From Bdellovibrio sp. UBA4095 (GTDB lineage: Bacteria > Bdellovibrionota > Bdellovibrionia > Bdellovibrionales > Bdellovibrionaceae), in the NCBI GenBank assembly GCA_002381805.1, contig DFXZ01000010.1, positions 124,001-188,000 on the forward strand: a stretch of 64,000 nt of DNA. The letters are read 5' to 3'. Shown piece by piece: positions 52,525 to 61,700 of this stretch (the stretch's first letter is position 1; the number at the start of each line of letters is the position of its first letter). Both the position numbers and the translations under genes were made by a program. A model generated the notes under the pieces. That model saw only the letters and a list, made by a program, of their open reading frames with translations, was not told the DNA's origin and made no database searches.

Positions 52525-53033
52525 ATTCCCAGGCACTTCTGATCTTTTCTATCACCATAAACGATTTTATTTACAAATAAGTAAATCATTGTTGTAAACA
52601 GCAAATTAGATGACGATGAGAAAATATCAAGAATCTGATATGCAAGGAAGCTGTGCTGAAATAGAAATGCAAGAGCCTCGTATCCGTTACTTAGCGAATC
52701 GGCATTTTCTAGGTAACTAATGTGAGAATTTTGTTTCGGAAAGAAAACAGCCAATAACTGTACAATTCCCACCGTTAAAATCGAACATTTTCCCCAGAAC
52801 TGAAATTTATCACGTGCACCTGATTCATTCCCTACCACCTTCGCTGCGTTATAGAAAAACAAGGCCAAGGACAAATTCATAACTAGAGTCGGGATACTCG
52901 ATAGTCTATTTACTGTAAATACTTTAAGATCGTATTTAAGTATAAGAACATGAACCCAGATCTCTAATACAAAAAGAACCGAAAACGCCAAGCCTTGATA
53001 AGCTGAGGCAAATTTAAGCAGATTTTTTAACAC
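52521..53033 (-). CDS. Multi-pass membrane protein of unknown function
   Basis: A 170-residue protein with about five hydrophobic helices (near 12-32, 45-65, 82-98, 118-135, 142-158). GTG start with GGAGG close upstream. It is coupled to the small membrane protein through an ATGA overlap. The codon use and base composition are AT-rich. No family recognised. Confidence 0.65.
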   Translation of the reverse strand: MLKNLLKFASAYQGLAFSVLFVLEIWVHVLILKYDLKVFTVNRLSSIPTLVMNLSLALFFYNAAKVVGNESGARDKFQFWGKCSILTVGIVQLLAVFFPKQNSHISYLENADSLSNGYEALAFLFQHSFLAYQILDIFSSSSNLLFTTMIYLFVNKIVYGDRKDQKCLGI

Positions 53034-53451
53034 GTCCCTCCCGCCATAGTTTGGAACTGCGTACTTTTAATATTATGTCGGTATAAATAAGAACCTGTCT
53101 ATAGCAAACAAGATGCATAGTCCTGAGGTTGCCTGATGAATAAAGGTATCGGCGCTAAAACTGTCGGACGAAACGAGAAAATCTCCGCAGCGGCGAAGCT
53201 ATGCGTTGAAAAGTAAAATTTAAATATTTCTCTTGCGACACTAATCCCGCCTCACCAATTGGGCACTATTCATTTTATTTTTTTGATACACGACCCCACT
53301 CAAAATATCTATTTATTCTTCGCCAAGGCCGCTTTAAACGAAATAACTCAGCAACTGATCAAGTTCTTGCAGAGGTCACTGAACTAATAAAAACCGCAAA
53401 AAAGAGTCTCAAAAAGTCGTGATATAGTCCTTCTGATCTTTAGGAGGTTTT
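53034..53451. other. Gene-free spacer of 418 bases
   Basis: No intact gene is found. It holds a 26-codon open frame at 53136, the possible toxin remnant at 53210-53422, and the leader and ribosome site (AGGAGG at 53442) of the HNH gene. No repeat or mobile-element end was seen. Confidence 0.5.
53210..53422 (+). pseudogene. Possible remnant of a RelE/HigB-type toxin
   Basis: An open stretch without a good start reads ...YSFYFFDTRPHSKYLFILRQGRFKRNN and ends EVTELIKTAKKSLKKS. The beta-strand pattern and Lys-rich terminal helix recall the C-terminal half of RelE-superfamily toxins. No N-terminal half or antitoxin is found next to it. The match is weak and may be chance. Confidence 0.25.
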
Positions 53452-54435
53452 ATGTCACTCACGCAAATTTCCAATCAAGAACTTATTTCTCGAATGGAAA
53501 AGCTTGTTCGGACGGAACGCAAAATTACTCATTTAGTTCTGCTTCATATTGTAGAAATAGAAGATCGCAAGCTTTATGCAAAGCTCGGCTATGACGGAAT
53601 GTACAGTTATCTCACGAAAGGCCTTGGCTATTCCGAGTCATCTGCCTACCGACGTCTTCAATCTGCACGGCTGCTAAGAAAAGTTCCCGAGATTGCCGTC
53701 AAAGTCGAGGAAGGAAAGCTGAACCTTTCCCAGCTCACTCAAGTGCAGAAATCATTAAGAGAACAGACTCCGTCAGGAGGCCAAGCTTTAACTCCATCGG
53801 CAACGCTCGAGGTTCTTGAAAAAATCGAGAACAAATCCGCCTTTGAAACTGAAAAAGTGCTGGCCTCTGAATTCAATCGTCCGGTTCAAGTACATGAGGC
53901 CGTAAGACCACAAAAAGACGACTCAGTTCGGATCGAATTAACATTTACAAAGGAACAGTTCGCCGAACTAGAGCAAGCTAAAAGTTTGTTATCCCATGTT
54001 TGCCATGAAGGAAATTGGAGTGAAGTGATTTCACAGCTAGCGAAGGAATTTAACCGGAAAAAACTTTCCCCTGCAAAAGTTGTGATGGGTAACGTCGAAA
54101 AGAACAATGACTTAACCAAAACACAAACAGAAAAGCTTCAAAGCAAGCAAAGGCAATTAACGCAAAGCTTCGCCACTAAGAAGTCGCAAGAGGCCAAAAG
54201 ACCTCGACAATACATCTCAATCGAAATCAAACGCGCATTATTCAAGAAATCAAATGGTTGTTGCGAGTTCACCGATCAAAAAACGGGAAAGAGATGCGAT
54301 TCCAAATACCAATTGCAGATTGATCACATTCGTCCATGGTCCCTCGGCGGCTCCAATCAGATCGAGAACTTGCGATTGCTGTGCCGAACGCATAATAATT
54401 TTGTGTTTCGTTCCGAGAAGTCCGCCAGCAACTAA
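53452..54435 (+). CDS. HNH endonuclease with helical N-terminal region
   Basis: A 327-residue protein. The N-terminal 100 residues form helices (KLYAKLGYDGMYSYLTKGLGYSESSAYRRLQSARLLRKVPEIA) that look like a DNA-binding or dimerising segment; residues about 260-325 are an HNH nuclease (CCEFTDQKTGKRCDSKYQLQIDHIRPWSLGGSNQIENLRLLCRTHN). Similar proteins occur in several copies in Bdellovibrio genomes, from memory. No phage genes are adjacent. AGGAGG lies five bases before the ATG. A middle segment of about 60 residues is Lys/Gln-rich and probably flexible. Confidence 0.85.
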   Translation: MSLTQISNQELISRMEKLVRTERKITHLVLLHIVEIEDRKLYAKLGYDGMYSYLTKGLGYSESSAYRRLQSARLLRKVPEIAVKVEEGKLNLSQLTQVQKSLREQTPSGGQALTPSATLEVLEKIENKSAFETEKVLASEFNRPVQVHEAVRPQKDDSVRIELTFTKEQFAELEQAKSLLSHVCHEGNWSEVISQLAKEFNRKKLSPAKVVMGNVEKNNDLTKTQTEKLQSKQRQLTQSFATKKSQEAKRPRQYISIEIKRALFKKSNGCCEFTDQKTGKRCDSKYQLQIDHIRPWSLGGSNQIENLRLLCRTHNNFVFRSEKSASN

Positions 54436-54511
54436 AGCTCTAAGAAGCCCCTGCTAAATATAAAATCGCTCAGGCGTTAACACTAGGATACTACACGGAG
54501 GCGCGAAAGAA

Positions 54512-56467
54512 TTAATTAGAACCCGAAATAGCTTGTTCGGAAGCCGGGTAGTAAAGCTTATTATCCCACATGCCTTCGTTGAAGTATTGGATGTTGGCCT
54601 TTAGCTTTTTCAGAAGTTCTTGCGAGCGAGCTGCTAGGTTCGCGTCGCTCTGGGGTTGCAGTTCTTTCGTGCCTGACCAATCGCGGATGCTAAAGATTTG
54701 TGGTTGTCCTGAGCCGGGGCTCCAGCGTAGGAAGTGATCTTTGGCGGCTAGGATGTATCTGCCGTCGATAAAGTTGATCGCTACTTTGTCGCCTGGGACA
54801 AATACTGAACTGCCCAGATAGTTTTTATCTTTTTCTTGCAGACCCAGGAAATCCATCACTGTTGGCAAGATGTCGATGTGTTGAACGACCATCGAACGAT
54901 CGACCTCTGGGAATTTGTAAGTCGGATGATACAGGATCAACGGCACGCGGTAGACACCGATATCGTTTTCATATTCAGGTCGGTAGCGCATCGACGTGTG
55001 ATCGGCGGTAATAATGAACAAAGTGTCTTTGAACCAAGGTTTTTTCGAAGCCTCGTCAAAGAACTTTTTAAGAGCAAGATCAGTGTAAGCGATCGTTTGC
55101 AGAATCTCTAAAGACCCTTTCGGAAGCTGGCTCTTGTATTGCTCGGGCACTTTAAACGGGTGATGACTGCTCAAGGTAAAAACCGAAGTCATGAAAGGTT
55201 TCGGGAACTGATCGATTTGGCCGATCATGTATTGCAAGAACGGTTCATCCCAGATTCCCCAGACGCCGTCGTCGTCTTTGTCATTACTATACTCTACCGA
55301 ACCAAAATATTTTTCCACCCCGGCACTTTGCATGAAAGAGTCGAAATACATCGTGCCGTTGCGTCCGCCGTGAAAGAAACCGGTGGAGTACTTTTGCTGA
55401 CCTAGCAAAGTTCCCAAGCCTAGAAAATGATTCGAGGTAAAATGAGAGGAGATAAAAGGTTCGCTCATCAAAGCCGGAATGCCCGCCATGATGGCGGCAA
55501 TACCTTCGATGGACCGTCTGCCATTCGCGTAGGAGTTTTCGAAACTCAGTGATTTTTCTTTCAAGGAATCCAAGAACGGAGTGAATGTTTGTCCCTGATG
55601 GGGACCGATATACTCTTCAGCAAAACTTTCCAAAATGATCACGACCACGTTTTGAGGCTGTGAAGGTCTGCGGCCTTCTAACAATGAACCTTTGAGCGAG
55701 CCGTTCAGTTGGGACAAAAGCTCCTTCTGATCGGTGAAGTATTTTTCTCGGGGCAGTTCTTTGGCTCCATAGCTCTTAATAAAGGTAAATGACGAATTTA
55801 AAACAAGATTGTTCAGCAACGGTGCGGAAAAAATATTGGCATTCACAAAATTGACTGGCTTTTTCTGCAAGCCTCCGCGAATCCCTACTACCGTCAAAGC
55901 TAAGACAAAAAATGAAATCAAGGCATGGGAGCCCCACAGTTTCAGCTTTTTTCCCGTCGGCCAAGACCACTGGGTCAGCGTCCCTGTGAAAATTTTCCAA
56001 GCCGAAAAAATGAAACCCGCCACCAACAGAGTGTTCACCACAAACAACGGCCAATAAGTCCCGACAAACTGTAGGAACTTCCCTTGGGCTTCATTTAATA
56101 TGAACAAAGTATCGTAAGAAAACCGCCGACCCACGAAGTTGATAAACTCGGTATCAACCAGATTCAGAATGAAAAACGGAGTTTGCAGAACCCAAAAAAT
56201 AACCAAACTCGCCCACAGCCAGGCTTTATTCCACTTCTGTGGCCAAGGAATGATAGCTAACAGAACTAAAGGCGCTGACAACGAAAGAACTGCCGCCAAA
56301 TCGAAGCGCCAACCAACCACAAAAGACCATAAGACGTCTGCGAAAGCCTTGCCGCTGAAAAGGTTCCAGTTCCAGACCAAAAACTCCAACCGAGCCAGGC
56401 TGTAGAAAATCATCGCCACAAATACGAGAGAAAGCACTTTTAAGAGTCGGTAAGTCGGTCCAAACAT
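54512..56467 (-). CDS. LTA synthase-like membrane sulfatase-fold enzyme
   Basis: A 651-residue protein with about five membrane helices in the first 200 residues and an extracytoplasmic alkaline-phosphatase-fold domain. Metal and nucleophile motifs: VVVIILESFAEEYIG (Glu ligand), SYANGRRSIEGIAAIMAG (Ser or its neighbour at the nucleophile position, Thr in LtaS), FHGGRNGTMYFDSFM and IITADHTSMRY (Asp-His). It likely transfers or hydrolyses phosphoglycerol or phosphoethanolamine groups from lipids to envelope polymers. LTA itself is not expected in a Gram-negative; a glucan or lipid A substrate is more probable. Divergent from bolA. Confidence 0.9.
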   Translation of the reverse strand: MFGPTYRLLKVLSLVFVAMIFYSLARLEFLVWNWNLFSGKAFADVLWSFVVGWRFDLAAVLSLSAPLVLLAIIPWPQKWNKAWLWASLVIFWVLQTPFFILNLVDTEFINFVGRRFSYDTLFILNEAQGKFLQFVGTYWPLFVVNTLLVAGFIFSAWKIFTGTLTQWSWPTGKKLKLWGSHALISFFVLALTVVGIRGGLQKKPVNFVNANIFSAPLLNNLVLNSSFTFIKSYGAKELPREKYFTDQKELLSQLNGSLKGSLLEGRRPSQPQNVVVIILESFAEEYIGPHQGQTFTPFLDSLKEKSLSFENSYANGRRSIEGIAAIMAGIPALMSEPFISSHFTSNHFLGLGTLLGQQKYSTGFFHGGRNGTMYFDSFMQSAGVEKYFGSVEYSNDKDDDGVWGIWDEPFLQYMIGQIDQFPKPFMTSVFTLSSHHPFKVPEQYKSQLPKGSLEILQTIAYTDLALKKFFDEASKKPWFKDTLFIITADHTSMRYRPEYENDIGVYRVPLILYHPTYKFPEVDRSMVVQHIDILPTVMDFLGLQEKDKNYLGSSVFVPGDKVAINFIDGRYILAAKDHFLRWSPGSGQPQIFSIRDWSGTKELQPQSDANLAARSQELLKKLKANIQYFNEGMWDNKLYYPASEQAISGSN

Positions 56468-56587
56468 GGCGCCATACTACACTGACCGCCTGCATCAATC
56501 AAGACTCCGCCGCCCCTGCCGCTTCGGCCTTTCATGGGCCCGCTCATCTGCTGGACTTCACCCGACGGGTCTGCTAACTTCCCCGAC

Positions 56588-56815
56588 ATGACGCCAGAGA
56601 AAATGAAACAAAGATTAGAAGAGAACTATCCCGCTGCTAAGATCGAAATTTTTGATCTGACCGGCACCCAAGATCATTACGAAGTTTTTGTTGAGAGCGC
56701 TGTTTTTGCAGGCATGTCTCGTATTCAGCAACATCAACATGTGATGGGATGTTTTGGTCCAGAACTTAAAACCGGCGAGGTTCACGCTTTGTCGATTAAG
56801 ACAAAGGTCCCTTAG
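56588..56815 (+). CDS. BolA-family protein
   Basis: A 75-residue BolA protein: MTPEKMKQRLEENYPAAKIEIFDLTGTQDHYEVFVESAVFAGMSRIQQHQHVMG, with the conserved His of the QQHQHV segment and the TGT-DHY motif of the short BolA group that pairs with CGFS glutaredoxins. It forms iron-sulfur heterodimers and acts in Fe-S delivery or iron sensing. ATG 56588 fits the family length; an upstream in-frame start at 56534 adds an unlikely 18 residues. The glutaredoxin gene follows after 67 bases, and the pair is conserved as an operon. Confidence 0.9.
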   Translation: MTPEKMKQRLEENYPAAKIEIFDLTGTQDHYEVFVESAVFAGMSRIQQHQHVMGCFGPELKTGEVHALSIKTKVP

Positions 56816-56882
56816 GCGAGTAAATCGGCTGTGGCAGGGCTTTCCAGAATCATTTATAATTCCAAGAAAAAAGGATCCAAAT

Positions 56883-57188
56883 ATGTCTGATGTTAAAGAA
56901 AAAATCTCGAGCCTATTAAACGATAATAAAATCGTCCTTTTCATGAAGGGCACTCAACAGTTCCCTATGTGCGGTTTCTCTGCACGCGCTTGCTCTATTT
57001 TGCAAGACATGGGAGTTCAGTTCCACGACGTGAATGTTTTGGAAGATGAAGCGATCCGTAACGGCATCAAGGAATTTGGCAACTGGCCAACGATTCCTCA
57101 GCTTTACGTGAACAAGCAACTTGTTGGTGGCAGCGACATCATGATGGAAATGTACCAAACTGGAGAGCTCCAGGAGCTTCTGAAGTAA
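56883..57188 (+). CDS. grxD: Monothiol CGFS glutaredoxin (Grx4/GrxD)
   Basis: A 101-residue monothiol glutaredoxin with the cluster-binding CGFS at residues 30-33 (QFPMCGFSARA), WPTIPQLYVNKQLVGGSDIMMEM and KGTQQFPMC. With glutathione it holds a [2Fe-2S] cluster and works with BolA in cluster carriage and iron homeostasis. AAGGA precedes ATG 56883. Its stop is one base before the next gene's ATG. Confidence 0.95.
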   Translation: MSDVKEKISSLLNDNKIVLFMKGTQQFPMCGFSARACSILQDMGVQFHDVNVLEDEAIRNGIKEFGNWPTIPQLYVNKQLVGGSDIMMEMYQTGELQELLK

Positions 57189-57189
57189 T

Positions 57190-57399
57190 ATGCGCTGTAA
57201 TATGGCGATGTGGGATCGCATTCTAAGATTCATCTTTGGTGTGATCCTCACCGCCTATGCAATTGCAGGGGGCCCTTTCTGGGCTTACATCGGACTTTAC
57301 GGTCTGATCACTGCAGGCTGGGGACTTTGTCCCATCTATGCTTTCTTCAATACAAGAACTTTACGAGAGCGACGCCGCCGGATTTCCGACGAAGAATAG
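57190..57399 (+). CDS. DUF2892 (YgaP-like) membrane protein
   Basis: A 69-residue protein with two membrane helices and the DUF2892 signature: NMAMWDRILRFIFGVILTAYAIAGGPFWAYIGLYGLITAGWGLCPIYAFF, in which NxxxxDRxxR and the C-P in GLCPIY are typical. The C terminus is basic then acidic. The family sits in the inner membrane, often next to sulfur or redox genes, and may carry a Cys. It is coupled to grxD (one-base gap), suggesting a redox or Fe-S link. Confidence 0.85.
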   Translation: MRCNMAMWDRILRFIFGVILTAYAIAGGPFWAYIGLYGLITAGWGLCPIYAFFNTRTLRERRRRISDEE

Positions 57400-57408
57400 G
57401 ATAATAGC

Positions 57409-58791
57409 ATGTCTGTGAATTTCCTCGAACTCGAATCCATTCTGCAAAAAGATCAAATCAAAACGGACGAGGAAAGCCTCAAATACTGGGGACGTGACTG
57501 GACAACCTATTTCGACATCAAAGCTTCCGCGATTGTTTTCCCGCGGAAAACCGAAGAAGTCGCAGCCCTGGTTCAATGGGCTCGCAAAAACAAAGTCGCT
57601 CTGATCCCTTCAGGCGGTCGCACCGGACTTTCCGGAGCCGCGGTCGCAACCAACGGCGAAGTTGTCGTTTCGTTCGATCAAATGAACAGAATCAAAGAGT
57701 TCAATCCTATCGATCAAACGGTGGTTATTGAACCTGGTGTCGTTACCGAAGCACTTCAACAATTTGCAGTGACTAAGAATCTTTTTTATCCCGTTGATTT
57801 CGCCGCTCGCGGTTCAGCGCAAATGGGCGGAACCATTGCCACCAATGCTGGCGGCATTAAGGTCGTGCGCTATGGACTGACTCGCGACTGGATCGTCGGT
57901 TTAAAAGTCGTGACCGGAACTGGAGAAGTCCTCGATCTGAATCGCGCGCTGGTTAAGAACGCCACCGGTTATGATCTGAGGCATCTCTTTATCGGCTCAG
58001 AGGGAACTCTGGGTTTTATTACCGAAGCGACAGTTCGCTTAGCCGCAGCCCCTCCAGCCATGAAAGCGCTGGTCATGGGAGTCAGCGGTCTTGATAGCGT
58101 CATGAAGATCTTTGCCGAGTTTAAAACAAAAACTTCGTTGGTGGCTTTTGAAATGTTCTCGGACAAAGCTCTGAAGCATGTTTTGCATCACACGAATTTG
58201 TCTGCGCCTCTCGAAACCAGTTGTCCGTTTTATGTTCTTGCCGAAGTCGAAGCCCGTAATGACCAAGAAGAAGAACAAGCCCTAGCCGTCTTTGAAAAAT
58301 GTCTTGAAGAGTCTTGGGTATTAGATGGCGTCATCAGCCAATCCGATGTTCAGCAAAAAACTTTCTGGCGATACCGCGAAGACATTTCAGAATCTCTTGC
58401 GCCGTTTTCGCCCTACAAGAATGACATCGCGGTTGCGATCTCTAAAGTGCCACCATTTATGGACGATCTTGAAAAGATCCTTTCTCAAGCCTATCCGACT
58501 TGGGAAGTGGTGTGGTTCGGTCACATTGGTGATGGCAACTTGCACATCAATATCTTGCGACCTCAAGGCATGAGCAAAGAAGAGTTTGTTCAAGAATGTC
58601 GTAAAGTGGACGTTCTTGTTTTTGAAACCGTCAAAAAGTATCAGGGTTCCATTTCTGCTGAGCACGGAGTCGGTCTTACTAAGAAATCCTTCCTGCATTA
58701 CACCCGTTCGGCAGCAGAAATCGAACTGATGAAAGGGATTAAAAATGTTTTTGATCCCGACAACATCATGAACCCAGGAAAAGTTATCTAA
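57409..58791 (+). CDS. FAD-linked oxidase, GlcD/D-lactate dehydrogenase type
   Basis: A 460-residue flavoprotein. The PCMH FAD site contains ALIPSGGRTGLSGAAVATNGEVVVSFDQMN and MGGTIATNAGGIKVVRYG, and the C-terminal cap includes VVWFGHIGDGNLHINI (catalytic His region) and the end FDPDNIMNPGKVI. It oxidises a 2-hydroxy acid such as glycolate or D-lactate and gives electrons to quinone or ETF. It sits nine bases after the DUF2892 gene, closing the bolA-grxD run. Iron-sulfur partners GlcE/F are not nearby. Confidence 0.92.
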   Translation: MSVNFLELESILQKDQIKTDEESLKYWGRDWTTYFDIKASAIVFPRKTEEVAALVQWARKNKVALIPSGGRTGLSGAAVATNGEVVVSFDQMNRIKEFNPIDQTVVIEPGVVTEALQQFAVTKNLFYPVDFAARGSAQMGGTIATNAGGIKVVRYGLTRDWIVGLKVVTGTGEVLDLNRALVKNATGYDLRHLFIGSEGTLGFITEATVRLAAAPPAMKALVMGVSGLDSVMKIFAEFKTKTSLVAFEMFSDKALKHVLHHTNLSAPLETSCPFYVLAEVEARNDQEEEQALAVFEKCLEESWVLDGVISQSDVQQKTFWRYREDISESLAPFSPYKNDIAVAISKVPPFMDDLEKILSQAYPTWEVVWFGHIGDGNLHINILRPQGMSKEEFVQECRKVDVLVFETVKKYQGSISAEHGVGLTKKSFLHYTRSAAEIELMKGIKNVFDPDNIMNPGKVI

Positions 58792-58823
58792 ATTTTAAAA
58801 AGTGTTAATTCACTAAGGTCCCC

Positions 58824-60257
58824 ATGATCTCTACATCTGAAAAAATAAAAACTGCTGTTCTCGTTGGCATTCAATTGCCGTCTGTCACCGACCAAGAGAA
58901 CTCAAGCTCACTTGATGAACTGGCTCGTTTGGTGACAACTCTGGGCTACCGTGTGATTGGCAGAATGTCTCAGCGCCGTCCTTCGCAAAGAGGCGCCACA
59001 GTTCTGGGCGATGGAAAACTGAAAGAACTGGCAGACTGGACAGGGGGAACAGGGACCGTCGCTGCGATGGTCGTTCATAAAAAACACAAGGCAGCCTTGA
59101 AGTTTGAGAAGAAAGCGGACGCTGACGAGTTCGAAAGAGACGATGGCTGGGAAGAAGTCGATTCCACCGAGCCAGAAGATCATGGCGACAGCACGGCCCC
59201 CAAAGAAAAAGCCGATGTCGTTATCTTTGACTGTGATTTATCGCCTTCGCAACTGAGAAATGTCGAAAGCGCGACTGGCGTACAAGTTCTGGATCGTACT
59301 GGTGTGATTATCGAAATCTTTAGTCGCCACGCGCGCACTCGCGCAGCCCGCCTGCAAGTTGAAATTGCTCGACTGATGTACGTGGCGCCACGCTTGCGCG
59401 AAACCGGCGGCGGTGAAGATCGCCAAGGCGGCGGCGTCGGCGGCAAAGGCGCGGGCGAAAGCAGCATCGAACTAGATCGCCGTAAAATCAGAGATCGCGT
59501 TAAAGAACTTAAAAACGAACTGGCATCAATCGGCCAAGAGCATTTGACTCGCAGAGCGCGCAGAGAACAAGAAATCTCGGTGGCTCTTGTCGGTTACACC
59601 AATGCCGGGAAGTCCTCTTTAATGCGCGCGATGACTGGCAGCGAAGTCTTGGTAGCGGATAAACTCTTCGCAACCCTCGACACCACAGTCAGAGCCATTT
59701 ATCCAGAAACACGTCCAAAAATTTTGCTATCCGATACGGTCGGGTTTATTAAAAAACTTCCGCACGACTTGGTCGCTTCGTTCAAATCGACACTGGACGA
59801 AGCCCTGAATGCCTCATTACTTTTGTACGTGGTCGATTCCGCGGACCCCTCATTCCGCTCACAATTGGAAGTCACCAAAAAAGTCCTCGCCGAAGTCGGC
59901 GCTGCAGAAATTCCAAGCTATTTGGTTCTTAATAAAATCGACTGCCTCAGCGCAGAGCAACTGCAAGAATTAAAAAGCGAATTCCCTGACGCCGTCTATC
60001 TGTCCACTCGCAACCAAGACGACATCAAATCTTTACGCGAACAACTGATCAAATTCTTCGAAACCGAAATGGTCGACAAAGAGGTCTTGGTCCCCTACAC
60101 AGTTCAAGGAGCCATCGGCGACATCCGCGCAAAAATCCGCGTTCTTTCAGAAGCCTACGACGAAAACGGAGTGATCCTAAAAGTGCGGGCCCACCAAGAA
60201 GATCTCGACGCCCTCCAAAAACGCTACGAAATCCGCATCCTCAAAGACAAAAAATAG
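58824..60257 (+). CDS. hflX: GTPase HflX with an acidic insertion
   Basis: A 477-residue HflX, a ribosome-associated GTPase that rescues stalled or heat-damaged ribosomes. The N-terminal domain has RMSQRRPSQRGATVLGDGKLKELA and FDCDLSPSQLRNVESATGVQVLDRTGVIIEIFSRHARTR; then a Gly-rich linker (GGGEDRQGGGVGGKGAGESSIE) and a G domain with GYTNAGKSSL, DTVGFI and NKID. E. coli HflX has about 426 residues; an insertion of roughly 45 residues (near 85-130, acidic, no known domain) splits the N domain before ADVVIFD. AAGG lies before the ATG. Confidence 0.93.
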   Translation: MISTSEKIKTAVLVGIQLPSVTDQENSSSLDELARLVTTLGYRVIGRMSQRRPSQRGATVLGDGKLKELADWTGGTGTVAAMVVHKKHKAALKFEKKADADEFERDDGWEEVDSTEPEDHGDSTAPKEKADVVIFDCDLSPSQLRNVESATGVQVLDRTGVIIEIFSRHARTRAARLQVEIARLMYVAPRLRETGGGEDRQGGGVGGKGAGESSIELDRRKIRDRVKELKNELASIGQEHLTRRARREQEISVALVGYTNAGKSSLMRAMTGSEVLVADKLFATLDTTVRAIYPETRPKILLSDTVGFIKKLPHDLVASFKSTLDEALNASLLLYVVDSADPSFRSQLEVTKKVLAEVGAAEIPSYLVLNKIDCLSAEQLQELKSEFPDAVYLSTRNQDDIKSLREQLIKFFETEMVDKEVLVPYTVQGAIGDIRAKIRVLSEAYDENGVILKVRAHQEDLDALQKRYEIRILKDKK

Positions 60258-60267
60258 AAGCGCAATT

Positions 60268-60311
60268 AGCTCTCGTCCGGCAACGAGAGCTTGAGTTTAT
60301 ACTTAAACTTG
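60268..60311. terminator. Hairpin between hflX and serA
   Basis: AGCTCTCGT, loop CCGGCA, ACGAGAGCT form a perfect 9-bp stem starting 11 bases after the hflX stop, followed by a second weaker repeat (AGTTTA-tact-TAAACT). The U-tract is broken (TTGAGTTT). It could act for both convergent genes. Confidence 0.55.
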
Positions 60312-60386
60312 AGTCGAGTCCGAATCCACACAACACCACAACTTGCCCCCGACCCCAAAACCCAGCAACCCTAGCACCAAGAAGAT

Positions 60387-61592
60387 CTAGTAAAGCAAGC
60401 GAGTGCGAAGCGACCGACTTAAACGTCCGATTTCATCCGCCAAAGTATTCCCATGGGATGCATGAACATCCATGACAAGGTAACCAATCTTTTCGTCAGT
60501 GGAAAGATACTGCCCTTCGATATTCGCCCCGGCCTTGGAAATAATTCCGTTGATCTCGCCCAGCACCCCAGGCTCGTTGCGGTGAACGTTCAAGATACGA
60601 GACGCCCCTGTTTTGACCGGCAGATCCACATTCGGAAAATTCACGGCGCCAGAAGAAGAACCAATCTTAAGATACCGACGGAAACTGTCAGCAACTTCAA
60701 GTCCGATGGCATACTGGGCTTCCTCGGTGCTTCCACCAATATGCGGAGTCAGAATAACATTCGGCATTCCTTGCAGGGGTGATACAAACTTTTCTTTATT
60801 GGACGCAGGCTCTTCTGGAAAGACATCGATCGCACAACCTGCGATATGACCCGACTTAAGTGCTTCTACCAAAGCGGGAATATCGACAACCGTACCTCGG
60901 CTGGCATTAATCAGGAAACTATTCGCCTTCATTTGCCGAAGCTCGCGGGAACCGATCATGTTTTTTGTGTCTAGTGTTTCAGGTACGTGCAGAGTGACGA
61001 AATCTGAAATCTTCAAGAGCTCTTCCAAAGACGGAAGCGACTGCGCATTTCCCAGTGGCAGCTTTTTAAGAACGTCATAGAAAACCACTCGCAATCCCAT
61101 TGCTTCGGCCAGAACACTGACCTGGCTGCCAATATGCCCATACCCCACAATGCCTAACGTTTTTCCGCGAACTTCCTTAGAACCGCCCGCCGATTTTACC
61201 CACTCGCCTAAGTGAGCTTTGGTGTTCCGGTCCCCCAGTTGGCGTGACAACGAAACCATTTCGGCAATGACAAGTTCCGCGACGGACCGAGTGTTTGAAT
61301 GGGGAGCATTAAAAACCGGAATCCCCAACTCTCTGGCATGAAGAACATCGACTTGATTCGTTCCAATGCAAAAGCATCCAATGGTCATGAGGTGGCGATT
61401 TCTTTCAAGAATATCCGCTGTCAGCAGAGTTTTGGAGCGGATGCCGATGGCATCATACTGAGGCAAAGTTTTTAGAAGCTCTTCTTCTGAAGGCGCGTGA
61501 GGTATGAGATCGACCTTGAATCCCTCCTCTTGCAATCTTTCTACAGCTACAGGATGAATTCCTTCGACTAAAAGCACTCGTAATTGACTCAT
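60387..61592 (-). CDS. serA: D-3-phosphoglycerate dehydrogenase (ACT type)
   Basis: A 401-residue SerA, first enzyme of serine synthesis, NAD-dependent. Substrate and cofactor motifs: TIGCFCIGTNQVD, the Rossmann TLGIVGYGHIGSQVSVLAEAMG, catalytic Arg in INASRGTVVDI and Glu-His pair in FPEEP...LTPHIGGST. The last 75 residues are an ACT-like domain (VHRNEPGVLGEINGIISKAGANIEGQYLSTDE), as in enzymes inhibited by serine. ATG 61592 is preceded by GGAGG; a longer form to 61643 lacks a ribosome site. Confidence 0.95.
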   Translation of the reverse strand: MSQLRVLLVEGIHPVAVERLQEEGFKVDLIPHAPSEEELLKTLPQYDAIGIRSKTLLTADILERNRHLMTIGCFCIGTNQVDVLHARELGIPVFNAPHSNTRSVAELVIAEMVSLSRQLGDRNTKAHLGEWVKSAGGSKEVRGKTLGIVGYGHIGSQVSVLAEAMGLRVVFYDVLKKLPLGNAQSLPSLEELLKISDFVTLHVPETLDTKNMIGSRELRQMKANSFLINASRGTVVDIPALVEALKSGHIAGCAIDVFPEEPASNKEKFVSPLQGMPNVILTPHIGGSTEEAQYAIGLEVADSFRRYLKIGSSSGAVNFPNVDLPVKTGASRILNVHRNEPGVLGEINGIISKAGANIEGQYLSTDEKIGYLVMDVHASHGNTLADEIGRLSRSLRTRLLY

Positions 61593-61700
61593 GAAACCTC
61601 CACGGCACCGGTTAAGTCTAAACAGAAAGCATCGGTTCGTCACTACTGACGATGCGCACTAAGAGTAGTCAAAGTGTCTTTAGGGGTCCATGCTATTTCT

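Noticed and set aside
53136..53216. 26-codon open frame
   Set aside because: No ribosome site, no recognisable motif and too short to support.
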